A stretch of DNA of 64,000 bases from the NCBI GenBank assembly GCA_038251405.1, contig JBBSBH010000020.1, positions 21,820 through 85,819 of the forward strand, given 5' to 3'. Below the pieces are notes generated by a model. It saw only the letters and a list, made by a program, of their open reading frames with translations. It was not told the origin of the DNA and searched no databases. The DNA is from JADJLQ01 sp038251405. Its GTDB lineage: Bacteria; Bacteroidota; Bacteroidia; Chitinophagales; Saprospiraceae. Both the position numbers and the translations under genes were made by a program. Below, in pieces: positions 9,605 through 18,507 of the stretch. Positions within the stretch are counted from its first letter, which is position 1, and each line of letters opens with the position of its first letter.

Positions 9605-10209
9605 AACAACTTTTACTACTTGGCATATTCAATTTACTGCTTGGGAAGATTTCTGCCCAGGTCAATACATATAGAGAAGATATTAATAATTTCAGATCAC
9701 AAAATTGGATTGGATTGATAAAAGATCCCAGAACTACTTTAGTAGCAGGAGATAGTATTTACCTGGCCTATTTCCCTATCAAAGAAAAAAACAAAGTTTA
9801 TTGTAAGGTAGAGCTATTGGATGGTCAGGAATCATTTGATATGCCTACCTATTCGGGTCAGTTAAAATCTTTTAGAAAATATGCGAGATTAGCCTTTGTA
9901 TGGCGTGGAAAAAACCTACATCTATTTGCATATCAAAGCTTCCAGCTGATTACTAATCCGGTGTATAAAGACTATTTATTCATTCCATTTAAAGATCTGA
10001 CCTCTGGCAAACAAACCTATAGTGGAGGCAGATATATCGATATCAAGATGGGGCAAATCCAAAATGGAACCATGATACTCGACTTAAATCAAGTCTACAA
10101 CCCCTGGTGTGCCTATAGCGATGGATATAATTGTCCTATTCCACCATCCGAAAACAATCTCCTTGTAAAACTAAAGTGTGGGGAAAAAATGTTTCGAAAA
10201 AAACATTAA
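9601..10209 (+). CDS. DUF1684 family secreted protein
   Basis: A 202-residue protein with a signal peptide ending KISAQ. The family-defining C-terminal half is clear: DLTSGKQTYSGGRYIDI, then DLNQVYNPWCAYSDGYNC with the conserved cysteines, then PIPPSENNLLVK. DUF1684 proteins are widespread in Bacteroidota and their function is not established. The ATG overlaps the preceding stop by four bases (ATGA), so it is probably co-expressed with lepB. Confidence 0.8.
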   Translation: MKQLLLLGIFNLLLGKISAQVNTYREDINNFRSQNWIGLIKDPRTTLVAGDSIYLAYFPIKEKNKVYCKVELLDGQESFDMPTYSGQLKSFRKYARLAFVWRGKNLHLFAYQSFQLITNPVYKDYLFIPFKDLTSGKQTYSGGRYIDIKMGQIQNGTMILDLNQVYNPWCAYSDGYNCPIPPSENNLLVKLKCGEKMFRKKH

Positions 10210-10360
10210 AAGTAGTCAAAATTTCATGAATTCGAATCTATTTGATTGATAAAAACAATCGTAGGGTGCAATTTTATAACAAGCTGAAGCCCCTCTTTAC
10301 CCAAAAAATTGCCGTAATTTTATACCTTATTATTTCTAATTACGTTTTAGAATTTTACCC

Positions 10361-11992
10361 ATGAAAATAAAATCACTAGTTGTTATCCTGTTAACCGGTT
10401 TATTTTTACACACCCAAGGTTTTGCTCAATCAAGTTGGGTAGTAGAGTTAAAAGGCGGAGCTACCGCTCAGGACCTTACAAACGGCTGGGCTAAAACTTC
10501 CTTAAGATCCAATCAAATCTCAAAAGTAAGATTGATAGCTAGCCATTTCAATATTTACGAAGTCAATACGGCAACTACATATTCCAAAAAGCAACTACTG
10601 GAAAATCCTGTAATTCTATATGCAGATCCTAATGTAGAACTAGAAATACGCACTACTCCCAATGATCCATTGATAAATCAAGAGTGGCATTTAAACAATA
10701 TTAGTGCTTTGAAAGCCTGGGATCAAACCACGGGGGGGCTTACTTTTAACAAAGATACTTTGGTACTGGGAGTAATAGATTTTGGAGTAAATATTGAGCA
10801 CGAAGATCTCAAAAATCGGATTTGGAAAAACAAAGGCGAAATTCCAGGAAACAATAAAGACGATGATGGCAATGGATATATAGATGATGTAAATGGCCTC
10901 AGCCTACGATATTTAAGTGAGCGACAATCCGTAGATAATAATACGGATGGCCTCGGCAACCATGGTACCAGCGTAGCCGGACTAATGGGTGGAGAAAGCA
11001 ATAATAAAATCGGAATTTCAGGCATGATGTGGAATAGTAAATTGATGATAGCCACTTTCTCTGCTAATGGCAATATCGCAGATCTGATTGAGATGATGAA
11101 CTACATGCTGGATCAGCGTAAGCGGTACAACGATAGCAAGGGAAAAGAAGGTGCATTAGTGGTAACCATAAATTACTCCGGGGGTATCAGTTTTGCCAAA
11201 GCTGCCGACTATCCTATTTGGTGTGGTATGTATGATAAAATGGGAGCCGTAGGTATACTCAATTGTGGTGCAACTACCAATAAATATGTGGATGTAGATG
11301 ATGAAGGAGACATGCCCTCCACTTGCCCCAGTGAGTTTTTGATTGCCGTTACCAATACAGGCCAGGATAATAAAAGAATTTATAATGCTGGTTTTGGCCT
11401 ACAGCATATAGATCTCGGCTCACCTGGCGAAGGAGTATACTCTACCCGATCAGATAATACCAATAGTTATGGTGCATTTTCGGGTACATCTGCAGCTACT
11501 CCTATAGTTGCCGGAGCAGTAGGCCTGATGTATAGCTACCCTTGCAAGGAATGGGCAGATTATCTAATCTCGCATCCTGTAGAGGCCGCCAGAATCGTAA
11601 AAAAATCTTTGCTTGCAAGTGTAGATAAAAATGCCGACCTCACCGGGAAATCCGTCAGTGGCGGCAGACTCAATATAGCTCGTGCACTTGACACCCTCAA
11701 AAAATATGCTTGTACCAGCCAGATTACCAGCATCAAAAACGAGCTTACCATAAGATCCATATCTCCTAATCCAGCTTCCAATTACATTAATATCCAGCTC
11801 GATAACAACCAATCCGGAGAATATAAAATGACGCTTTACGATATCGTTGGGAGAAAAGTAGCAGAAAATAATAATCTGAATATCAGTCCAGCAGCCACTA
11901 TCTATCTTCCTGTGCTTTCAAACGGAATATATGTATTGAATTTAGTCGGAGATGCCGGGATAGCTAGTCGAAGGATATTGATTGGTCAGTAA
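10361..11992 (+). CDS. Subtilisin-like serine protease (S8) with T9SS sorting domain
   Basis: A 543-residue secreted protease. It has a signal peptide (1-23) and an inhibitor-like propeptide (about 25-100). The S8 catalytic domain has Asp140 (GVIDFGVN), His201 (GNHGTSVAG), an oxyanion Asn near 271 and Ser377 (GTSAATP). The last 80 residues (SPNPASNYINIQL, VGRKVAEN, then SNGIYVLNL) form a type A C-terminal signal that sends the protein through the T9SS to the cell surface. It stands alone with an imperfect -7 element (TACGTTTT) about 13 bases upstream. Substrate unknown. Confidence 0.92.
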   Translation: MKIKSLVVILLTGLFLHTQGFAQSSWVVELKGGATAQDLTNGWAKTSLRSNQISKVRLIASHFNIYEVNTATTYSKKQLLENPVILYADPNVELEIRTTPNDPLINQEWHLNNISALKAWDQTTGGLTFNKDTLVLGVIDFGVNIEHEDLKNRIWKNKGEIPGNNKDDDGNGYIDDVNGLSLRYLSERQSVDNNTDGLGNHGTSVAGLMGGESNNKIGISGMMWNSKLMIATFSANGNIADLIEMMNYMLDQRKRYNDSKGKEGALVVTINYSGGISFAKAADYPIWCGMYDKMGAVGILNCGATTNKYVDVDDEGDMPSTCPSEFLIAVTNTGQDNKRIYNAGFGLQHIDLGSPGEGVYSTRSDNTNSYGAFSGTSAATPIVAGAVGLMYSYPCKEWADYLISHPVEAARIVKKSLLASVDKNADLTGKSVSGGRLNIARALDTLKKYACTSQITSIKNELTIRSISPNPASNYINIQLDNNQSGEYKMTLYDIVGRKVAENNNLNISPAATIYLPVLSNGIYVLNLVGDAGIASRRILIGQ

Positions 11993-12188
11993 TGATTTAT
12001 TAAAAAATAAAATTGCTTATAAATTTAAGTTGTCAAGTAATTATTAAATATTTTGATGGGAGGGTCACCACAGTTTCCAGTTCACAAAAATGATGACCTA
12101 TCCGAGATTAATTCATACAATTACTAATGAAGATCTAATATAGACCATTGAAGAGACTATTAATTTATGGTAATGTAATCCTCCCCAT

Positions 12189-13733
12189 TTACTCCAGATA
12201 CAGTTTAAACTCCACCCTTCTATTAGTAGCTCTTCCTTGTTGTGTATCATTGCTGGCAATAGGTTTAGTAGATCCATAACCACGCGATGCAACTCTACTC
12301 CATGCTAAGCCTTTGCTGATGAGGTAATCACGACAGGTTCGTGCTCTTTCCGTAGAAAGCTTATTATTAATAGCATCAGTTCCTGTATTATCGGTATGGC
12401 CATTTATTTCTATCTTATACTCGGGATAAGTATTGAGAATTCTTGAGATCTGATCCAATATCTTAAACGACGCAGGTGTAAGTGTGGCACTATTATGCTC
12501 AAACTGTACATCACGCATAGCAATATTGAGTGTCTCTTTATCTTCCTGCTTGATCTCCGGGCATCCTTTATTGGATATAGGGCCCGGGGTATTGGGACAT
12601 CTGTCTTCACTATCATCCACTCCATCTTTGTCCGTATCAGGACAGCCATTTTTTGAAGAGCCAGCTATATTGGGACATTTATCATTTTTATCAGGTACCC
12701 CATCGCCATCACGATCGGGACAACCATGTGCTTTAGGTGAGCCTGCTACGGTGGGACATTCATCGAGGTCATCTATCACCCCATCATTATCAGTGTCTGT
12801 AGAGGGGCAGCCACGATTGGCTTTCGTACCGGCAAGATTAGGGCAGTCATCATCTTTATCTGCTACGCCATCACCATCGGAGTCGGGACATCCGTTCAAA
12901 GCTTTGATACCCGCTATATCAGGGCATTGGTCGCGTGTATCTTCTATGCCGTCACCATCTGTATCGGGGCAACCAGCAAATTCTTTCAAGCCTGGCTTGT
13001 CCGGGCATAGATCCAGATCATCCTGGATGCCATCGCCATCTGAGTCTTTGGCCATATCCATTTTATTCTGTTCACTCTTACCTTTTCCAAAATAATGAAT
13101 GAATCCAAATGAAAACTGCAGATTATTTCTTTTTTCATTCAACGAAAGCCTGTATTCACCCTGTAAATTGATGAAAGTCTTTTTAGCAACTTTTATATCT
13201 AATCCACCACCCATTGGTATCTGGATATTGAATGTATCAAAGTTCTCACTATTTACTCCAGCACCAGCCAGAAGATAAGGTCTTAAGATTCCCTTCTTCG
13301 AAACAAAACGATATTGAATCTGACCATCTAATTCACCAAAGGTGACACTTTCGGGCTGATCTCTCACATTAAATACACCCACTCTTAGTGGCACATACAA
13401 TCTTAGGTTTCTGTTGAAATCGCGCAAATAACCAATTTCAAAGCCACTATTATATTCTCTGAAATTACCGATATTCTTTACCGAACCTGAATTAGCACTT
13501 TGATAGTCTATAATTGCCCTTTTGAAAGAGATGCCATTTTTAGCAGCATTTTCATAATCATATTGGGCTTTGAGACCAATATCATTAGGTTGTATGGCCT
13601 TTGTTTCCATAGTAGAGCCCGTAGCAGATGTAGATTGTGCTGCAAGAGATGCCAACGAAATGACACTCATAAATAGTAGAAGCAATTTTCTCATAATTAA
13701 CAGTTTTAGATAGTTTGACTTCGATACTTTCAT
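12189..13733 (-). CDS. OmpA family protein with thrombospondin type-3 repeats
   Basis: A 514-residue outer-membrane protein in three parts: an N-terminal beta-barrel-like region (about 40-225), six Asp-rich calcium-binding thrombospondin type-3 repeats (about 230-385, pattern DxDxDGxxDxxDxCP), and a C-terminal OmpA peptidoglycan-binding domain (EINGHTDNTGTD, then GRATNRRVEF). It anchors the outer membrane to the wall. The ATG at 13733 has GAGG just upstream and a -7 element at 13754-13761. An alternative ATG at 13694 (MRKLLLLFMSV) gives a cleaner signal peptide. The Asp-rich repeats leave a long antisense open frame that is not a gene. Confidence 0.9.
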   Translation of the reverse strand: MKVSKSNYLKLLIMRKLLLLFMSVISLASLAAQSTSATGSTMETKAIQPNDIGLKAQYDYENAAKNGISFKRAIIDYQSANSGSVKNIGNFREYNSGFEIGYLRDFNRNLRLYVPLRVGVFNVRDQPESVTFGELDGQIQYRFVSKKGILRPYLLAGAGVNSENFDTFNIQIPMGGGLDIKVAKKTFINLQGEYRLSLNEKRNNLQFSFGFIHYFGKGKSEQNKMDMAKDSDGDGIQDDLDLCPDKPGLKEFAGCPDTDGDGIEDTRDQCPDIAGIKALNGCPDSDGDGVADKDDDCPNLAGTKANRGCPSTDTDNDGVIDDLDECPTVAGSPKAHGCPDRDGDGVPDKNDKCPNIAGSSKNGCPDTDKDGVDDSEDRCPNTPGPISNKGCPEIKQEDKETLNIAMRDVQFEHNSATLTPASFKILDQISRILNTYPEYKIEINGHTDNTGTDAINNKLSTERARTCRDYLISKGLAWSRVASRGYGSTKPIASNDTQQGRATNRRVEFKLYLE

Positions 13734-13753
13734 TTTACCTCAAAAAAAACGAT

Positions 13754-13761
13754 CAAAAATA
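13754..13761 (-). promoter_or_regulatory. Promoter -7 element of the OmpA-family gene
   Basis: On the minus strand TATTTTTG fits TAnnTTTG, 20 bases before the ATG at 13733. This supports the longer start. Confidence 0.4.
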
Positions 13762-13821
13762 CAAATATTCCGTAAATATAATAATTTCATTTAATGTAAA
13801 TAACATTGGTAGTCAGGTAGT

Positions 13822-14322
13822 TTATTCTTCCAATTCTTCAAAAAAGCCAGTATCCATGTCTTTTCGCACATTATTCCATAAAAAATAACGGCCATTCATA
13901 GCTATATACACCCCTTCAGGCAAAGTTTGAGCAAAAGCCAGTGCAGCTCCCAAATTAAAAAATCCATCAGAAGAATGTCCAAAAGCATAAGGGATCATAG
14001 CCCCTGTCAGTATAATCGTTTTACCGGGTATTTTCTCCTGAGCAATTGCAGTAGCCGTTGTAACCATTCTATCTGTACCATGCGTAATGATGATTTTCTT
14101 GCTCACTACCCGTTTACAATTATGGATAATTATTTGTCGGTCATCATCATTCATCTGTAGACTATCTACCATCATCAGTGTCTTTATGTCTATATCTAAT
14201 ACACATCGGCCCCTGTCTAAAATTTGCTTGAGATGAGTATCCTTAAAAAATAGCTCACCAGTAATAAAATTATACTCTTTATCAAAAGTGCCACCAGTCA
14301 CAAATATTTGAATCGTCTCCAT
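13822..14322 (-). CDS. Short asparaginase-domain protein
   Basis: A 166-residue protein equal to only the N-terminal domain of L-asparaginase, which is usually about 330 residues. Both threonine-containing motifs are present: TGGTFD near residue 9 and ITHGTDRM near 80. So is the stretch TGAMIPYAFG through SSDGFFNLGAA. By eye, the lysine that completes the second catalytic triad in full-length enzymes is not at its usual place. Stand-alone short forms are known in bacteria, so this looks like a complete gene, not a fragment; its activity is uncertain. A -7 element lies 38 bases upstream. Confidence 0.75.
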   Translation of the reverse strand: METIQIFVTGGTFDKEYNFITGELFFKDTHLKQILDRGRCVLDIDIKTLMMVDSLQMNDDDRQIIIHNCKRVVSKKIIITHGTDRMVTTATAIAQEKIPGKTIILTGAMIPYAFGHSSDGFFNLGAALAFAQTLPEGVYIAMNGRYFLWNNVRKDMDTGFFEELEE

Positions 14323-14360
14323 AAACGTTTAATTCTAATAATTATTTAGTAGTTACCTGA

Positions 14361-14368
14361 CAAAGTTA
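14361..14368 (-). promoter_or_regulatory. Promoter -7 element of the asparaginase-domain gene
   Basis: On the minus strand TAACTTTG fits TAnnTTTG, upstream of the ATG at 14322. Confidence 0.4.
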
Positions 14369-14412
14369 GTCTTCTGGGTCGTTACTACCTGATATAGAAA
14401 ATACTTCAGCCC

Positions 14413-14440
14413 TTGTGCCTTGAATAAAAACGTACATTTG
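14413..14440 (+). promoter_or_regulatory. Promoter of the PorP/SprF gene (-33 TTG and -7 TACATTTG)
   Basis: TTG at 14413-14415 is separated by 17 bases from TACATTTG at 14433-14440, a good Bacteroidota promoter. It lies inside the longest possible reading frame, so transcription should begin near 14445. That excludes the TTG start at 14420 and fixes the gene start at ATG 14450. Confidence 0.6.
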
Positions 14441-14449
14441 CCTTCCAAG

Positions 14450-15511
14450 ATGATATCATTCAGCAGACTAAAATGGTTAACCTTCTTCCTCACTATTTTA
14501 ATTCGATTAAATACGATTTCTGCACAAGACAAATCATTTTCCCAATATTTCAATTCACCTCTTCAGCTCAATCCTGCACTTTCAGGAGTCATGAATGGTA
14601 CGTATCGTGTAAATTTTAACTATCGGGATCAGTGGAACAAATTAGAAGGGGGAAATTACAGTACTGTCAATGCCTCAGGCGATCTCAATTTCAAAATGCC
14701 ACTTCGTGGTTTTCAGAATGATCGTATTGGAATTGGATTGAGTTTTATGTCTGACAAAGCAAATGATTTTGGCATGCAGACAAATGATTTGGCTTTCGTT
14801 GGAGCTTATCACAAATCTGTAGGTAAAGCTCAATTCTTGAGCCTGGGATTTAAGTTTGGTGTATATCAGCGGACTATCAATTACGAAAATTTACGATTCG
14901 AAGACCAGTATGTGGAAGGCTCGGGCTATAGCGCAGGCACCAGCGAAGTTTTACCTGAAAACAATATCAGCTTCGGAGATTTATCAGTAGGACTAAATTA
15001 TAATTGGAGCCCCATCGATGATAAAAGCTTTAATATAGGGGCTTCGCTTCAACACATCACCAGCCCTGATTTTTCATTCTTCAATTTATCATTACCCCCC
15101 AATACCGTTCTTATCAAGCAACCGCTGTATGGATTATTTTCTATGCATGCAAGCGGATCTTTTGCATTGAATAATCTTGCCATCCTTACTCCCAGAATTT
15201 GGACACTGGCTCAAGGTCCTCATTTTCAGGGAAACCTGGGTGCTTCTTATAAACTTGCCATAAATAATGATAGATCGAATAAATTGATCCTGGGAAGTTA
15301 CCTCAGATCAGTAAAGGATGAAAGAGGATTGGCCTTAGAATCTTTCATCCCCCTCATTGGAGTTGAATTAAGCTCATTGAATATTTCCTTTAACTATGAT
15401 GCTAATTTGAGAAGGATCGCACGTGGTTATTTCCAACAGAGCATTTTTGAAATAGGCATCACCTTTACAGGAAATGCGAATAATGAAAATAATATTTGCC
15501 CCAGGTTTTAG
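14450..15511 (+). CDS. PorP/SprF family T9SS outer-membrane protein
   Basis: A 353-residue beta-barrel protein. A signal peptide ends at ISAQ and is followed by the family signature FSQYFNSPLQLNPALSG and YRDQW. PorP/SprF proteins associate with the type IX secretion machinery or anchor specific surface adhesins in gliding Bacteroidota. The protein is full length and ends with an aromatic-rich strand. The start at 14450 is chosen because the promoter elements overlap any earlier start. No large adhesin partner is adjacent, although several T9SS cargo genes lie in the window. Confidence 0.88.
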   Translation: MISFSRLKWLTFFLTILIRLNTISAQDKSFSQYFNSPLQLNPALSGVMNGTYRVNFNYRDQWNKLEGGNYSTVNASGDLNFKMPLRGFQNDRIGIGLSFMSDKANDFGMQTNDLAFVGAYHKSVGKAQFLSLGFKFGVYQRTINYENLRFEDQYVEGSGYSAGTSEVLPENNISFGDLSVGLNYNWSPIDDKSFNIGASLQHITSPDFSFFNLSLPPNTVLIKQPLYGLFSMHASGSFALNNLAILTPRIWTLAQGPHFQGNLGASYKLAINNDRSNKLILGSYLRSVKDERGLALESFIPLIGVELSSLNISFNYDANLRRIARGYFQQSIFEIGITFTGNANNENNICPRF

Positions 15512-15592
15512 TATTTTTGGATGATACTGAAATTAATCAAACAAATTAATTGAAAGCTTTTCTGTTGATAAAACCTTGCTCAAAATAATTAC

Positions 15593-16378
15593 ATGAAAAT
15601 AGGAATTTCCTTAAGTGGTGGTGGAGCAAAAGGAATTGCGCATGTGGGTGTTTTGCAGGCATTACGTGACCATGATATTGAAGTAGATTTGATAGCTGCC
15701 ACCAGTGCCGGAGCGATAGTAGGTGCATTGTATGCCGCTGGAGTGGAAGCCAATGAAATGATGAATGTGATCAGGAATACAAGTTACTTCAGAATATTTG
15801 GCCTTGGATGGCCCAACCGTGGGCTCGGGGATATGAAATATTTGAAAGAAATTTTGAGTACCATGATCAAGTCTGATTCCTTTAAATCACTTAACAAACC
15901 TTTATTTATCTCAGTAATGAATCTCAATACCGGGCTGGTAGAAATTAAAAAAGATGGATCCTTATTCGATGCAGTTTGCGCCTCCAGCTCAGTACCCATA
16001 TTATTTAAACCGGTAGTAATGGATGGAATGCATTACCTGGATGGTGGAATAGGGATGAATATGCCGGTAAGATGTCTGATAGGCAAATGCGATATCATTA
16101 TAGGCGTAAACCTGGTAAATCATCATCCGATTTCTGACAAATATCTTTCCAGCTGGAAAGAAATAATATCCCGGGTCTTTGATCTGAGCGTATATAATAA
16201 TGTAAAACCTGAGCTCGATCTGTGTGACTTTGTCATAGAGCCATTAGAAATGCAAAAATATAGTCGCTTTATTTTTAGTCAACCAGAAGAACTTTATAAA
16301 GCCGGATACGAAGGTGCTTTAAAACAAATACCGAAATTGACAGAAAAGATAAAACGCATGCAGCGATTCACCGAATAA
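15593..16378 (+). CDS. Patatin-like phospholipase
   Basis: A 261-residue patatin-fold lipid acyl hydrolase. It has the glycine-rich oxyanion loop SGGGAKGIAH near residue 8, the nucleophile elbow ATSAGA with Ser38, and the catalytic DGG at Asp150. There is no signal peptide, so it is probably cytoplasmic or at the inner membrane. It belongs to the RssA/YchK-size single-domain group. The small downstream gene begins 12 bases after its stop and is probably co-transcribed. Confidence 0.9.
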   Translation: MKIGISLSGGGAKGIAHVGVLQALRDHDIEVDLIAATSAGAIVGALYAAGVEANEMMNVIRNTSYFRIFGLGWPNRGLGDMKYLKEILSTMIKSDSFKSLNKPLFISVMNLNTGLVEIKKDGSLFDAVCASSSVPILFKPVVMDGMHYLDGGIGMNMPVRCLIGKCDIIIGVNLVNHHPISDKYLSSWKEIISRVFDLSVYNNVKPELDLCDFVIEPLEMQKYSRFIFSQPEELYKAGYEGALKQIPKLTEKIKRMQRFTE

Positions 16379-16390
16379 ATTAAAAAAAAG

Positions 16391-16711
16391 ATGGATTCAA
16401 GAATAGTAATCGTAGCCTACAAACCACTCCCTGGCAAAGAAAATGAATTAAAAGCTTTGGTAAGGAGCCATCATCTAGGCTTGAAGGCGGAGGATTTGGT
16501 AACTGACAGAACACCAATTATTGCGGGTACTTCCAATGGATCCATTATTGAGATATTTGAATGGAAGTCAATAGAAGCCATTCATGCAGCCCATAGTAAT
16601 TCCGCTGTTTTAGCCATGTGGGATGAGTTTGCACAAGTGTGTACATACTTACCTGCCAGTGAAATCCAGGAATTCCATCAAATCTTTTCTGATTTCAGTC
16701 CATTAAATTAA
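16391..16711 (+). CDS. Dimeric alpha-beta barrel (ABM-like) small protein
   Basis: A 106-residue protein with the pattern of the antibiotic-biosynthesis-monooxygenase superfamily: an opening strand VIVAYKPLPGKENELKALV, then IIEIFEWKSIEAIHAAH and a C-terminal helix. Small members are cofactor-free oxygenases or simple stress proteins; no specific activity can be assigned. It lies 12 bases downstream of the patatin gene. Confidence 0.6.
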   Translation: MDSRIVIVAYKPLPGKENELKALVRSHHLGLKAEDLVTDRTPIIAGTSNGSIIEIFEWKSIEAIHAAHSNSAVLAMWDEFAQVCTYLPASEIQEFHQIFSDFSPLN

Positions 16712-16844
16712 TCAGATAAGAATAGATTAGTTAACAGAAATGTTTAAGTATTAAGTCTGTTAAATTTTTCGTTCTCATTAAACTTGAACGAAAAACTATC
16801 GTCCAAGACTCATATTACGTACTTAGTTTATAAATCTCAGTCTC

Positions 16845-18485
16845 ATGGTAAAACCGTATACAGGCAATTTTGGAGAACCGGAGTTAATGCATTTATTGCG
16901 CCGCACGCTCTTCGGGGCTAGTCCTTCAGATTTAAATTTTTTCAAAGGCAAAACACTTGAAGAAGTTGTGAATAGCTTATTGAATTTCTCTGCAAATCCC
17001 CCTTCACCACCTATACGTGCTTATCAAGGTAAAAACCAGACCACATTTGACTCCCTGACCCCATTTGGTCAAACCTGGATTAACACCAAAATAATCGCTG
17101 CAGAGCAAAATCCCAACGGAGCTCGACGAGGATCTTATAAGCAATGGTGGATGCAATTGATGGCTCAGCAAGAGCGCACTATGAGAGAAAAGCTGGTCTT
17201 GTTTTGGCACAATCACCTGGTGACAGATTCAAATGATGTTGTATCCATAGCCCAGCTTGCTTATAGATATAATGCTTTATTGCGCGCCAATTGTGCAGGT
17301 AATTTCAGAAAGCTGATATATGATATGACTATAGAGCCAGCCATGCTGCGATATCTCAATGGTGAAAAAAGTATAGCGAGTGCCCCGGATGAAAACTATG
17401 GCCGCGAACTCCAGGAATTATTCTGCGTAGGCAAAGGGCCAGATTCTAAATATACAGAGGATGATGTCAAGGCTGCTGCCAAAGTGCTCACCGGATGGAC
17501 AATAAATTATGCAGATGATTTTCAGCCTGTCTTTAGAGCAAATAGACACGATAATAAAGACAAACAGTTTTCTGCATTCTATAATAACAAAATAATAAAA
17601 GGAGATAATACAGCCAATGGCGGCTCAAATGAAATCAATCAATTCCTTGATATGATTTTTGCTAACCAGGAAGTTGCAAAATTCATTGTAAGAAAATTCT
17701 TTACTTTCTTTTGTTATTACGAGATCACGGATGAAACTGAATCTAATCTCATAGTTCCTTTGGCTGACGAATTCAGGTCATCTGGCTATGAATTAAAACC
17801 AATGCTCAGATCTCTTTTCACTAGTGAATGGTTTTTCAAGAATGAATATCGAGGAGCAATGATTAAAAGCCCGGCTGATTATACCATAGGAATGATCCGG
17901 CAAATGGAGATTGATTGGCCTTCTGCCCCATTAGCTTTTGAAGCGAGATATTACTTTTCAGGACAGATCTATAATGCTATATTGGCACAAGGTCAGGAAA
18001 TTGGTGATCCTCCTAATGTAGCTGGCTGGCCGGCCTATTACCAAACTCCTTCTTTTTATGAATTATGGATCGACACGGCATTATATCCTCCCAGGCTCGC
18101 AGTGAATGATACCCTGGTAATTAAAAATTTGAATACAGGCGGAAGCGGAAGCACACAATGGATAAATGCTGAAAGTAAACAAAAAGTCTTTAAAATTGAT
18201 CCTATTTTATTTGTTTCTAAACTTTCTAAACCCAGCGACCCTAACGTATTAATAAACGAAGTGGTATTCTTTTTTTATGGGGCCTCGATATCACAAAGTA
18301 TAAAAGATAGCTTAAAAACCACTTACTTACTTAAAGGACAGGCTACCGATTATTACTGGACAGATGCCTATAATAACTATATCAATAACCCTGGTAATCC
18401 AGGTACAGATGGACGCCAGGTACCCAAACAATTGCAAGATTTGTTTTCTTATATGTTTTCAGCTGCTGAATATCATCTTCATTAA
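16845..18485 (+). CDS. DUF1800 family protein
   Basis: A 546-residue protein with the DUF1800 opening ELMHLLRRTLFGAS, the ENYGRELQELFCVG segment, and DPPNVAGWPAYYQ near the C-terminal third. It lies 22 bases before a DUF1501 gene, the usual pairing in Bacteroidota and Planctomycetota. The pair's role is unknown; surface or exported functions are likely because the partner carries a T9SS tail. No clear signal peptide is seen at this start. Confidence 0.88.
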   Translation: MVKPYTGNFGEPELMHLLRRTLFGASPSDLNFFKGKTLEEVVNSLLNFSANPPSPPIRAYQGKNQTTFDSLTPFGQTWINTKIIAAEQNPNGARRGSYKQWWMQLMAQQERTMREKLVLFWHNHLVTDSNDVVSIAQLAYRYNALLRANCAGNFRKLIYDMTIEPAMLRYLNGEKSIASAPDENYGRELQELFCVGKGPDSKYTEDDVKAAAKVLTGWTINYADDFQPVFRANRHDNKDKQFSAFYNNKIIKGDNTANGGSNEINQFLDMIFANQEVAKFIVRKFFTFFCYYEITDETESNLIVPLADEFRSSGYELKPMLRSLFTSEWFFKNEYRGAMIKSPADYTIGMIRQMEIDWPSAPLAFEARYYFSGQIYNAILAQGQEIGDPPNVAGWPAYYQTPSFYELWIDTALYPPRLAVNDTLVIKNLNTGGSGSTQWINAESKQKVFKIDPILFVSKLSKPSDPNVLINEVVFFFYGASISQSIKDSLKTTYLLKGQATDYYWTDAYNNYINNPGNPGTDGRQVPKQLQDLFSYMFSAAEYHLH

Positions 18486-18507
18486 TTCACTCCCAAGATT
18501 TTAAAAA

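Noticed and set aside
12484..13095. 203-codon plus-strand open frame inside the OmpA/thrombospondin gene
   Set aside because: It is the antisense of Asp-rich calcium-binding repeats, giving a low-complexity Ser/Pro/Gly/His-rich translation. The minus-strand gene is certain.
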